Origin: Apostichopus japonicus
Taxonomy: Eukaryota > Echinodermata > Holothuroidea > Aspidochirotida > Stichopodidae
DNA: 64,000 bases
Assembly (NCBI RefSeq): GCF_037975245.1
Contig: NC_092583.1
Location: forward strand, 8,074,764-8,138,763
Direction: 5' to 3'
A program made the translations under genes and the position numbers. This document shows, piece by piece, positions 22,515 to 34,901 of this stretch. The notes under the pieces are model-generated. The model was not told the origin of the DNA, did not search any database, and worked only from the letters and a program-made list of their open reading frames with translations. Within the stretch, counting starts at the first letter, position 1, and each line of letters begins with the position of its first letter.

Positions 22515-22850
22515 ACCCTTTAAACAGTTGAGGTTCACTAGTTAAAGTGACTGGACCTTTTAGTTTAGTACACAGCCCATCAGACTAGTTCCTCAGTTGC
22601 AATACAAAACTCAAAGGGAGAAATTAAGATGATATGGTCTCAAATGACATGTTTATAATTTATTACCAATTTGTTAAGGACAAATGGTCTTGAATGTGAT
22701 CCAAGGGTGCTCTGTTGCGTGTATGAAGTTTAACGAACATATTCTGGTTGACCTTAAGAAACAACGGATTATCATTAACTATACGACCTGCAATGAGGAG
22801 CCGACGTCACCATCAAGTTAGCCTAGTAAACGAATATTCCAGAAATAAAG
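22515..22850 (+). repeat. Diverged dispersed repeat, copy 1
   Basis: Pairs with 25518-25860. Shared words in the same order are AGTTAAAGTGACTGGAC, the 'cagttcc/tagttcc' segment, CTCAAATGACAT, the 'gtcatccaa/gtgatccaa' segment, 'gcaatgaggagccgacgtca' against 'gcaacgaggaagtgacgtca', and GTTAGCCT. Divergence is substantial, so these are old copies. No coding capacity. Confidence 0.7.
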
Positions 22851-23049
22851 TATATTTAACGATACATATCTTGAAAAATACTGGAAAAGCTACAGAAATA
22901 AAGTATTGTACTCAAAGTTTTTTGTTTTGTTTTTCTATTATAACATCAATACTAAAATTCTGCTTTAGTCATTATTTTAATAATTTAAGTGAGTAATCAA
23001 GTTACAGAAAAATTTATCTGTCGATCATCCTCCCATGATTGAATACCGG

Positions 23050-23250
23050 GGATAATTTTTTTTTAAAGAAAACTCACCAGGAAAGAACATGGGAACGAAA
23101 AACGAACTACCGAACATCTGATCCGCTCTCAACCATAGTACCCCTAGCATCGAGACTGTGACTGTGTGACCATCCTGAGGTGTATATGACCATTCCCCTC
23201 TAAAGGGAACAGATACTACACTTGATCTTCGGGTATGTCTTCAACTCTTC
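23050..23250 (-). repeat. Dispersed repeat containing a U2 snRNA-like 23-mer
   Basis: On the - strand, 23229-23207 (starting AAGATCAAGTGTAGTATC) equals, from memory, the segment of U2 snRNA that includes the branch-point-pairing GUAGUA. It is followed by a small hairpin (TTCCC/GGGAA) and a body of about 140 bp ending near GGTTCTTTCC/TGTTCTTTCC. The same body occurs at 43677-43840, where the U2-like part is decayed. The rest of U2 (5' stem I and the Sm site region) is not evident. It may be an snRNA-derived retroposon or a coincidental match amplified with its host repeat. Confidence 0.5.
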
Positions 23251-23254
23251 GGTC

Positions 23255-24240
23255 TATCTGCTCGTTGTACACGTCTCAGGATAAAACTAGTTTGATCTAG
23301 GAAGAATGTTTCCTTGTTCTTTGTTCTATTTGTTTTACCAGTCAATGGACTGTAATACCAAGTAGTCCCCGGTAAGTCCAACACGTAACACACTAATGGA
23401 CTTTATCGATACTCATTGAAGAACCACATCTTCCTGTTTCGAAACAAGTTTATAACAATAGAGATAGATTAATGCCATTCAAGTGGTGCATTTGCTTTCA
23501 TAGTATGAAAATCTATACGACGAGATGTTTACGCTATGTGTGCAGTCCAGAATTCACAGTGAAAGTTTAGCGTTTTAACCGGCCTCCGGTAACACGTATC
23601 AAGCATTCAATTGATGACTAAACAACGACGAAAGACATTGAGCACATGGACATTAATATCCTCTTACTTGAGATACGTCTGTGAGTCTTATTTGAATCCA
23701 TTATTATCATTTGCTGTAAAATCAACTTTGCCAGAATTTGTTTTCACAATGTGGGAAATCAACTCGATCTCTTCGAGGAAACTTAAGGTCCCTCAAAAAG
23801 CACCGTGTAATGGTGTCCCCTCGGTAGGACCAGGGACGATTATATAAGAAAACCCCTTTAATTGGAATGAGAAAAATAAAAGACTATAAATTAAATACGT
23901 TGACAATTCGTTACTTGTTAGTGGATAGATCCATTTGTGTTTTTGTATTACATTTGTTTGGTAAAAGTAGCGCATACCCGGTCACGATGTGGTTCCAAGC
24001 GGTACCATTATCTGGCAACAGCACTAAACGCCAATGGCGTGCACAAGGAGGGAGAGCGGGAATGCCCGCTCCTGCACAAGCTCTTTCCTTCGCATCTGGC
24101 TTTTTCCATCAAATTTCAGCCTCCTATATCTAATTCGTTGCTGCTACAGGCATCTGTAAATGCTTGTATACAATATAATTCTCTAATAATATCTTTACTT
24201 ACGCGTCTGATAAGAGTCTTAGTTAAAGTATCAGAAGCAC
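23255..24240. other. Gene-free stretch
   Basis: No gene recognised. The open frames at 23611-23847 and 23937-24317 lack any domain I recognise. Confidence 0.35.
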
Positions 24241-24300
24241 ACCCAACCATCATCAGGTGTCTATGTGATAGAGATGAACGACAAACCACCCCCCCCCCCC
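24241..24300 (+). repeat. Single dispersed unit related to the 97-bp minisatellite
   Basis: ACCCAACCATCATC, TCTATGTGATAGAGAT and a poly-C run occur in the same order as in the units at 32520-33595, about 8 kb away. Confidence 0.5.
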
Positions 24301-24304
24301 ACCC

Positions 24305-25515
24305 AAAGAAAAGGTAAGAACGTTTTTATTCCACCCTGCATGGAAATAGCAACTTAAAAGTTCTTTGACAGACAAAGGTGATAGCTTGAACAAATCAAAA
24401 TATTACAGACCGATTCTCATTTGCATTGATTTTTATAGACTTATTATTTATAGCACTACATATTTTCCGTTATAAAGTTGAGCTTTCCAAAATAATGGTG
24501 GATCAAACATGTTGAATTTCTGAGCATGTACCTAATAAGTGCTTTCATTTTTTCAGTGTCAAGTGCGTAAAATCAGCTTGAATATGGAAAAAAAAAGAAT
24601 GAAAAATGCAAAGTAAAAAAAGAATAGCTAAAGGAATAGCCGTGTTTGCACCTTCGGCAACACTTTGTCTTCATGACCTGACAAAATGACACACTCATGA
24701 CACAAATTTTAATACTGATATCTCCCAAATATTTCGATTTATTCCTTGAAATGTTAACGTTTTAAAAGTTCAACAGACTAAATCTCAAAATAGCAACTTT
24801 TCTTGAAACCTCGGGATAGTAATATAATTAGGTGGTACTCAATAAAGTAGGAAGATGTATGAGGGAACAACGAAAGGTCAAAATAAACTGTTGCAAGATT
24901 TCGGTGTTTTCCTCAAATTTTCGACCATTTATAGAAAGTTTTAAGGAAAATTCCAACATTTTCACGGACTTTGGTAGGCCTACGACAAAACACAAAATGA
25001 TAATTTGACGGTTAGCTAGCTGTCAATTTCCTCGTAGAAATGACACCGGACATTGCTTTTATGTCGGTATACCAATGATGCAGTCATACTTGTTACGTTG
25101 ACCCGAATTTTCAATGATTACAGCAGCCTGGATAATTATTATTCATGTTTAGACAAGGCAAAACAAAAAGTGACGGATAAATCTACACCTCAGCTCCCCT
25201 TCTCCGTCGGTCATGTAGAAGGTGAATTACCGGCACGTGATTATAGTGAGCTATATATAGAATTGGTCAAACTCGTGCAGAAAAGTGTGCTGCAAAGTCA
25301 TTCCTAAAAAACGGAAATGCTTCGAACGCTTGAACTTTTGTGATGGATGTTATGTTTTTATGTAACGTTGAACCTTCGTGGTTCACAATCCAAACGCTAA
25401 TGGTTGTCTGAATAATTCATGCGTCACATTTTGGTTCATTCTCCTCCTTGTTATTAGACCATTTTCCTTATCGAATTCAATTTTTGTTTCCTTTTCTATT
25501 TCTTCTTTCAACTTC
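24305..25515. other. Gene-free stretch
   Basis: No gene or mobile element ends recognised. Confidence 0.4.
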
Positions 25516-25517
25516 AA

Positions 25518-25860
25518 CTCTTAAGCAGTTGACGTTCATCAGTTAAAGTGACTGGACTTTGTAGTCTAACCCACCGACTATAAAATCAGTTCCATCAGAT
25601 GTAACGCTAAACTCGATGGGAAAAATAAGACATTTTATAGCCCTCAAATGACATATTAACAATGCATATACAAATGTGTCAAGAACATATGGTGCTCAAT
25701 GTCATCCAACGATGTTATTAATAAGAACATGATGTTTTGGCTGAATGATTAAAATTGATATAAGAGTTGATTAACCTCAACCTTTAGATATGCAACGAGG
25801 AAGTGACGTCATCATCAATGTTAGCCTTCAATTACCTATCCAGAGATATAGCATAAAAGA
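25518..25860 (+). repeat. Diverged dispersed repeat, copy 2
   Basis: Partner of 22515-22850. Seven bases after its recognisable end, the hAT-type element at 25875 is inserted. The CGTCA-containing end (AGTGACGTCATCATCAATG) is conserved with copy 1 and appears again in weaker form after the insertion (26342-26352, 'cagtgacgtca'). Confidence 0.7.
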
Positions 25861-25874
25861 CGATCCTTTTATAT

Positions 25875-26282
25875 CAGGGTTGTCCAACCTTTTGCAGAGG
25901 AGGGCCACATGTAATGATTATGATGAAGGAGGGGGCCGCATGAACCCTACGCTCGATTTTTCGATTTTTTGCCCAAAGCCCAAGGCAACAAAATGTGAGC
26001 ACTGCGCGCGGAGCGCACTGATTTATTTTCCTTCGTGATAAAACATGAATAAAGTCCAGTCGCCCCCCCCCCCCCCTCCACTCCGCTGAGAGAGTGTCAC
26101 GCAAACTGCCCTGTATGCAGTTTTTGGACCCAGAAGGTTCGAATGATTGATTATATTGCTTAAACTTGTTATCAATAGATCTGCTCACTAAAATTTCGCA
26201 CCGTAGAGCATCTCTGGCGGGCCGGACGCAACCCTGCGACGGGCCGGACTGTGGCCCGCGGGCCGTAGGTTGGACAACCCTG
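25875..26282. mobile_element. Non-autonomous hAT transposon, CAGGGTTGTCCAACCT ends
   Basis: Perfect 16-bp inverted ends (CAGGGTTGTCCAACCT / AGGTTGGACAACCCTG) are flanked by an exact 8-bp duplication TTTTATAT (25867-25874 and 26283-26290). The CA...TG ends, 8-bp duplication and internal GGCCGGACTGTGGCCCGCGG-like stretch are typical of hAT (Charlie-like) non-autonomous elements. It is 408 bp with no transposase; the open frames across it are incidental. Confidence 0.93.
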
Positions 26283-26290
26283 TTTTATAT

Positions 26291-27249
26291 CATCTTACAG
26301 TATCCCGAATCTTCCCAACGGACAGTCAAGATGAATATACCCAGTGACGTCATGGAACAGAATTGTCCATTGCTTAAGATATCGACCCGGTTTAAAATGT
26401 CCGTAGTTAAAGCAGCCCTTTTAGTAGTGATAGTTGTTGCCCATATTGCTTCCCTCTTATACCCACAAACCAACCCCCCTGCCCCACTCACTCCATCCCT
26501 ATCCCCTAAAAAATAACTTTTGTTTTGAGACTGCTCTGAACGATTGCAAATATAGGAGAGAAATTGATGGTTGATGAATATTGCATCAACCTCCCAACAC
26601 CCATATATAATGTTCGGCCCCCTTGTGTAACCCATGCTGAACTTTTCTCCGCAATTCCATAGTTTATTACTATCGTATGGAAATATGATGCGCTGGAGTT
26701 ATGGGTGTGTTTGGGGGGGGGGGGTAGAGAACGTCTGCCAACCTAACCTCTCCCAACTGTTATTCATAAACGTTTAGTATGTTATTGAGATACTTTTTAG
26801 CAAATATCTTGAAGATGACTCGACCTCCTTTATAGATGATATATCTATAACCGCTTCGAAATGTACAGCCTGGTTAGTTGAGTAACAAAATTATGTCAAT
26901 TATAAATCAAGATGTAAAAACTGACTTTCTGATCATAAAAGTTTGTTTATTTACAATTATATCGGCTTTGACAGAAAGTGAAATAATCTGGTAAAATTTA
27001 TATCAGATTGTTCGATCACACGGGGTAATGTGAAAATTGCATTTTTTTTGCGCTGAGTTCTAAACATCCTGTCAGAAACACATTGATAGGTTACTGTAAA
27101 ATAGGGTCTGATAACAATTTAATGCGTGACATCACTCAGTGAAACGTCGGGCAGATTGCAACGAGACAGTAATATTAACAAAAGCTTTACCCATTCAAAC
27201 AGTAAAAAAAAACATTTCATTCGTTATACATATATAATGTGCGTGCGTG
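26291..27249. other. Gene-free stretch
   Basis: No gene recognised. Contains a G-run at 26714-26725 and AT-rich sequence. Confidence 0.4.
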
Positions 27250-27257
27250 TGTGGTTG

Positions 27258-27603
27258 CAAGGGCGTAGGAACCGGGGGCTGGGGGCCCACAGTGAAAAAT
27301 ATGGAGGGGTGAAAGTGACGTTTCGCCCCCCCCCCGCTTCGCAAGTCAGAAAACCCCTTTTTCATTTCCAAATAAGAAAAATCTCATTTGGAGCACCAAA
27401 TTGCATCTAATGCCAGGTGAAAATGCTAAATTACATACAAAATGGAGTGGGCGGGTTAAAGTGTGCTATATTGAACCAAATTGCATCTGAGGCAACCTGG
27501 AAATGCAAAAACACCTCCCCTGTCCTTAGACCCGTCACCCAGGTCGGCCATCAGTCTTCAGCCCGCCCCCCCCCCCACTCAAAAGTACCTTCCTACGCCA
27601 CTG
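27258..27603. mobile_element. Non-autonomous hAT transposon, CAAGGGCGTAGGAA ends
   Basis: The left end CAAGGGCGTAGGAA and the inverted right end CAGTGGCGTAGGAA match at 12 of 14 bases. The exact 8-bp duplication TGTGGTTG flanks both sides (27250-27257 and 27604-27611). The 346-bp element contains the 14-mer ACCAAATTGCATCT twice (27395-27408, 27475-27488). The same 14-mer is in the hAT element at 38537. Confidence 0.93.
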
Positions 27604-28400
27604 TGTGGTTGTGTGTGTGTGTGGGTGTGTGTGTGTGTGTGACGCCCCGCTTGTAAACACGATATCTCAAGTAGGGAAGCTTGGATCAATTTAATATTTG
27701 GTGTATATGTTTGACAATATGGTATGACAGGGTTCGACATTGGTGATATTTTGGGAGTGGTTGTGAATGGGGTAAAGGATCGTTTCAAAACATAACGGTC
27801 ATGTGATCCAAGGTCAACAAAGGTCAATTAGGGGTCAAAAACTAGTATTTTTGGAATAACTTCAGAACCAAATGTCCATCAAGGTTGGGATTTTAGGGCA
27901 GAGTGCACATCATCAAGGGGAACTTTTTTGATAAAGACCATTAGGTCATCCAAGGTCATTCAAGGTTGCTTTTGTGCAAAAAACTGCCAAATTATGTAAC
28001 GTTTTGCAACAACTTCTAGTCACAAAGTCTGACATGGCTGATATATTGGAACAAGTTGTGAATGAAGTAGGGGCACGTTTTCCAAAATAACCGTTATGTG
28101 ATCCAAGGTCATCAAAGGACAATTATGGGTCAAAGTGTGTTTTTCTCAATAACTTGTGAAATTACCACTGACAGGGTCCGACATGGTTGATATTTTGGGA
28201 CTAGTTGTAAATGGGGTAAGGAATCGTTTCCACATAACGATTATATGATCCCCAGGTCAACAAAGGTCAATTAGGTGTTAAAAACTAGTATTTTTGCAAT
28301 AACTTGAAAACCAAATGTCCATCAAGGTTGGGAGCTACGCTATTGTTATCCAATAGTCGACCTGCATTTGGGTGACCTTTGACCTCAGGTTGACCTCCAG
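27604..28400 (+). repeat. GT-headed repeat with three internal units rich in AGGTCA
   Basis: After a (GT)n head (27604-27641) three related units occur. Each has a 'gacatggntgatatnttgg' phrase (27736, 28032, 28182), then 'gtgatccaaggtca' or similar, then an 'aataactt' phrase. AGGTCA half-sites lie as direct repeats with 4-bp spacing at 27811-27826, 27943-27958 and 28254-28269. On the - strand a 1-bp-spaced pair lies at 28373-28385. These spacings are those of known nuclear-receptor response elements (DR4, DR1). Binding is not shown, and the sites ride on repeated DNA. Confidence 0.75.
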
Positions 28401-29242
28401 TGACCTGTATTAGCTTCTTTCAAGTTGATTTTTTGAAGTTTCGTGGCCATATTCCAATCTAAATTGTCCAAAAATTGACTCCTCTGCAACTTTAATGTGC
28501 GAAATTATTAGAGATCAAAGTTTGTTTTGTTTTGTAATACTTGGTGTGTGGATTCATAACATTGAGTACAAGACCCCTGTTGTTTTTTATGTAGGTGTGT
28601 ATAGCCACGTACAGTAGACTGACCTGTGTTATCATGCCATAGTGTTATTGTAACAGCTAGTTCTGGTTATACATATTGTGTTACACTTAAGACCTGCCGA
28701 CATGTCCAATCCTACAGTCCTCATTCGACGGACGAGAGTGCAGCATCTGAAAACTTTGAAGAGGATGAGGGCATGCATCCTTTTATCACGGTCAAATGAC
28801 TGCAATTTGAAAGCTCCTAACGATGAAAGTTACGTGAACTAAAAAGACATATGCAATACATTATAGAATATAAGCATGCTGGTAATGATCTTGCCTACAT
28901 TACCCAAAACGGCATATAATTAGAACCTATACATCATTATGTGCGTGCGTGCGTGTGCTTGGGTATGTGTGCGCTTATAAGTGTATGTATACAATGATAC
29001 AAGCCAGGATATATAAAATAAGGCTTGTGATCTGGCATGCCAGTGCAGCAATAGGACCAGCACTTAGCATGTCATGAGATCAAGGGTTAGTTGTGTTTAG
29101 TTGCAGCATAATAGCGTATGCTTAGTTTTATTAAGCAGATGTAAAGAGAATAACCAGAGTATGTTGGCATAAAGTGAAAATGTGAAGTTTAATTAGTCAA
29201 AACAGCTTACTGTGTGTATTATCATTCTCTCTACTAAAGTCG
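28401..29242. other. Upstream region of the SLC35G-like gene
   Basis: No coding sequence recognised. Contains a short GTGCGTGC tract (28940-28975). The promoter and 5' UTR of the transporter gene should lie here, but I see no clear TATA box or initiator at a convincing distance. Confidence 0.35.
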
Positions 29243-31041
<1,799 letters not shown>

Positions 31042-31172
31042 CTAGAGAACTCTATATTTACTGCAAACAACAACATGGCGTATTTCCTGATTTACAATTA
31101 TGGTAATACCCATGGTCCATTTGCCAACAAGTTCCTTCAAGTTAACCCGAGTGCAATATTAAAAAAAAAAAG

Positions 31173-31178
31173 AATAAA
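31173..31178 (+). terminator. Polyadenylation signal AATAAA of the SLC35G-like gene
   Basis: A canonical hexamer lies 132 bp past the stop codon, directly after an A-run (31161-31171). It is the first AATAAA downstream, giving a short 3' UTR. Confidence 0.6.
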
Positions 31179-31179
31179 G

Positions 31180-32515
31180 CTTCATTACGGTGCCACTCAA
31201 TTCTCAAGGAATTATCAGTTAATAATGGTAAATGTGAGTACCCATCAATCACTTAAAACAGATGTGTGTTATAATTTCTTAACGGGTGTTTCATTTATGA
31301 CCAGTTGTATACTGAGGAGGACTTGCAAACTGAAAAAAGGGCTAAACACACAATCCTATCCACAATGATTGCCTGGACTAATAAGACTAGTCTAAATGAT
31401 TAGCCCATTATTTCGTCCACATTTTAACTGAAAGTGGATGACAATTTGACCATCTTTACAATTAAGGTAAACCTGTTATAGTCAAACAGTTGTTCAACCA
31501 GTCATTATAGTTGAACAGCCTTTGTGTAATGAATGCGTATGTTATAGTAATTGGTTCCACAGTAGCATCTGCTGACAGGTCTAACATGTGTCACGGTGTT
31601 ATAACACACATCAGTCTATACTGATTAACGGTTGTCTTTTATCCACAAACTGATCAAGCCAAGTACATTGGGTGAATAAGCTGGTAGTAAGGCTTTCCTG
31701 ATGATTAAGAGATATTTACACTTGAATTTAACATGTACGCCTTGTACCAATATGGCATACGCCTCTATGATATTACATATGTTTGCATCAAGATCACTTT
31801 GGATGATATGACATGGTGCGTCAGCTATCGATACTTCAAAAAAATAAATAAATAAAAAAAGGTTAGAATTGAATATAAATTCCACATGGTGTTATATGTC
31901 GGTATGTTTTTACATTCATCAGATAACAAGTAAATTGACTTCCTGGTCTCTACTTTGAAGACTTAAAATCATTAGCATGGAAAGTATAGCATGCTTCCTG
32001 TAACTTCCCTATAATGGCATACATGTACTGAGTAGCCAACTTTGTAAGTAAATTTGTATATATTGTCATATAGATGTAAAAGCTATAACTGATAAGTTGG
32101 CCATTTCTGGTATCCTTCGGTTTTGCGTTCCATGCACCATGTAGATGTTCAGCAAAGGGTGACCAATTTTATACTGTCACTGCATGGTAGAATGAAAGAC
32201 CTTTGGAGCTTCGGTGAGATTTGATTATATTTAGCACCTTTCGACACCTATGCAGATATGACACTATCATACGCAGTCTGTTGAGGATATGCTTTTTTTT
32301 TTAATCAGTTTGAATCACACAGACTCTTTTATGCATTGGGTATTCCCAGTGTCAAACGTTTTCTGTTGGTTTTTAAGTTTTATGTTGTGAGGACATGTAT
32401 GCAACTATTATAAATTATTAACACTATGTTATCGCTTCGAGCAATTGTCGTGTTGCGAAGCAACGTACTATTTGTTATATCATCTTGCTCGATGTTTGTT
32501 TACATGTTGCTTGTT
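31180..32515. other. Gene-free stretch
   Basis: No further exon, RNA gene or repeat structure recognised. Confidence 0.4.
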
Positions 32516-32519
32516 ATTA

Positions 32520-33595
32520 AAGGAGACACTAACCCAACCATTGTTATTGGTCTATGTGACAACGATGGCTGTCATGAACACCGCCCCCCCCCTTCTACCT
32601 CCACAGCCAAAGGGACAGTAACCCAACAATCATTATTTTAATAAAGATAGCTGTCATGAACAACCCCGACCCCCTCCCAACCTCCACAGCCAACAAGACA
32701 CTAACCCAACCCATCGTTATTGGTCTATGAGATAGAGATAGCTGTCATAACCCCCCCCCCCTCCTCCACCGCTTCCCCACCTCCACAGCCAAGGAGACAC
32801 TAACCCTACCATCCTTTATGGTCTATGTTAAAGAGATAGCTGTCATGAACAACCCCACCCGATCCCCCTCTTCCTCCACAGCCAAGAAGACACTAACCCA
32901 ACCATTGTTATTGGTCTATGTGTTAGAGATAGCTGTCATGCACAATCTCTCCCTGGCCCCATCCCCACCTCCACAGCCAAGGAGACACTAACCTTACCAT
33001 CCTTAATGGTATATGTGATAGAGATAGCTGTCATGAAGAACCCCGACCCCCGACTCCCTCCTTACCTCCACAGCCAAGGAGACACTAACCTTACCATCCT
33101 TTATGGTATATGTGATAGAGATAGCTGTCATGAAGAACCCCGACCCCGACTCCCTCCTTACCTCCACAGTCAAGGAGACACTAACCTTACCATCCTTTAT
33201 GGTATATGTGATAGAGATAGCTGTCATGAATAACCCCGACCCCCGACCCCCTCCCAACCTCCACAGCCAAGGAGACACTAACCTTACCATCCTTAATGGT
33301 ATATGTGATAGAGATAGCTGTCATGAAGAACCCCGACCCCCGACTCCATCCCCACCTCCACAGCCAAGGAGACACTAACCTTACCATCCTTAATGGTCTA
33401 TGTGATAGAGATAGCTGTCATGAACAACCCCATCCCCTATACTCCCTCTACCTCCACGGCCAAGAAGACACTAACCCAACCATTGTTATTGGTCTGTGTG
33501 ATAGAGATAGGTGTCATGAAGAACCCCTCCCCGACCCTCTCCCCACCTCCACAGCCAAGGAGACACTAACCCAACCATCGTTATTGGTGTATTTA
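32520..33595 (+). repeat. 97-bp minisatellite, about 11-12 units
   Basis: The phrase GACACTAACC(C/T) starts units near 32524, 32613, 32697, 32795, 32888, 32985, 33081, 33177, 33274, 33371, 33467 and 33562. Each unit has 'tctatgtgatagagatagctgtcatgaa', a C-rich variable part and CCTCCACAGCCAAGGAG. Units 33081-33371 are nearly identical; outer units are more diverged and vary in length (84-98 bp). Because 97 is not a multiple of three, the several overlapping open frames here are artefacts. Confidence 0.95.
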
Positions 33596-33618
33596 GGATT
33601 TTTTTGGATATTTAGGAT

Positions 33619-34122
33619 AATTTAGGATCATCGCAACACTTCTCTTTGATGAGGGTGAACCGAAGTTTATCTATGCTTTTGAATCTTGGTCGACCATAGA
33701 TAGCACAGGTGAATTCTTCCAGACCAGCAAACAGCTCATCTGTGACCTCAAGGAACAAGGAAAGTAGTAGCGATGATCCTAAATTGCATCTTCGTCGCAA
33801 TGTGGACCTGGCGATGCTACCACCCTGCCGTGGAGTGTTGCAACAGCATATCTGTAGAGTTAAATACCAGGTCGCTATATGGAGACGTGCAGACATTCCC
33901 ATTCAAGACGTTCCATCGCCAACAGATGGACATGGATGGACTCTGAAGTCTGGTTTCCTGGAGCCATTGTGGGTGGACGGACCAATTCTTCCCCAAGCGC
34001 TAGTGGACGAAGTGGAAGTACTTGACCCAAGCTGTGAATCAGATGATGAAGATTCTGCTGACCAAGACTCACTACCTGCTCCATCAGAAAGCGATGACAG
34101 TGACAGTGAGAGTGAATTGTAG
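33619..34122 (+). pseudogene. Conserved uncharacterised (mobile-element-associated?) domain split by a micro-inversion
   Basis: From about 33774 the + strand encodes LPPCRGVLQQHICRVKYQVA, then PSPTDGHGWTLKSGFLEPLW and an acidic Ser/Asp/Glu tail ending at 34122. I recognise the pattern (LPPtrgvLxqHxxRxxYQvxiW, then PxPxxhGW) from large families of uncharacterised invertebrate proteins. The segment normally just before it (LFAGLEEFTCAIYGRPR, then KLRFTLIKEKCCDDPKL) lies on the opposite strand, 33770 down to 33620. Perfect 16-bp inverted repeats bound the 135-bp flipped part (33619-33634 and 33770-33785). Turning that part round would restore one continuous reading frame. Function is unknown and no start codon is evident, so this is a fragment. 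Confidence 0.65.
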
Positions 34123-34189
34123 TACAGGTTGGAAGTTACATCAGGATAACTAAAAATCTAGAGAGGTACTTGCATCACATGTTAGTTCT

Positions 34190-34750
34190 GAATGCCAAGC
34201 AGCCATTTTGGAATTCAAGATGGTTGAACATGTTACCAACAAAGGGCCTCGGCATTAAAATCACTGAGCCTAGTGAAATACTTGACGATAAAAACATAGC
34301 AATGTTTTATTTTGTTTTATTTTTATAATGTTGTTGATCTCATTGGATTCCTTAACTCTGAAAACATGGGTTTGTGAAAGTGAAAATAGTTCCAAATGGC
34401 GGCCATTTTGAATTTCAATATGGCTTCCTCAGCACAATGTTCCAGTGTTAATGTTGTTATTCTTATTGGATTCCTTGACCCTGAAAACATGGGTATAGAC
34501 ACCAGAATTATAACTCTATGTGCCTTAGAAGCTGAGTTATAGGTAAAAATAGTTCCGAATTGGCGGCCATTTTGAATTTCAAAATGGCCGCTGCAGCGCA
34601 ATGATCCAATGGTTATGTCTTTGTTCTTACTGGATTCCTTGACCCAGAAAACATGGGTGTAAACACTAGAATTATAACTCTATGAGCCTTAGACGCCGAG
34701 ATGTGGGTGAAAATAGTTCCAAATGGCGGCCATTTTGGAAAATGGAAGAA
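34190..34750 (+). repeat. 164-bp tandem repeat, about 3.5 units
   Basis: GGCGGCCATTTTG occurs at 34398, 34562 and 34725, with a diverged AGCAGCCATTTTGGAATTC at 34199. Between them each unit carries TGGATTCCTTGACCC, GAAAACATGGGT and GAATTATAACTCTATG. The period is 163-164 bp. Confidence 0.9.
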
Positions 34751-34901
34751 CTGCAGAGTCGATCCCAACATTTTCAATGGTAACATGCAAAATATTGTTC
34801 GGACGGGTCTCCTGAACAAAATGATACCACTCGCGGGGAGCCTGGGGGTGCTTGGTGGGTCCTGCTAGCCCATGGACTATAATCGTGTTTTCAATAATGA
34901 G

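Noticed and set aside
32520-33595. CRISPR-like array or repeat protein from the 97-bp units
   Set aside because: Unit variation is spread through the repeat, there are no unique spacers, the genome is eukaryotic, and the period is not a multiple of three so frames do not persist.
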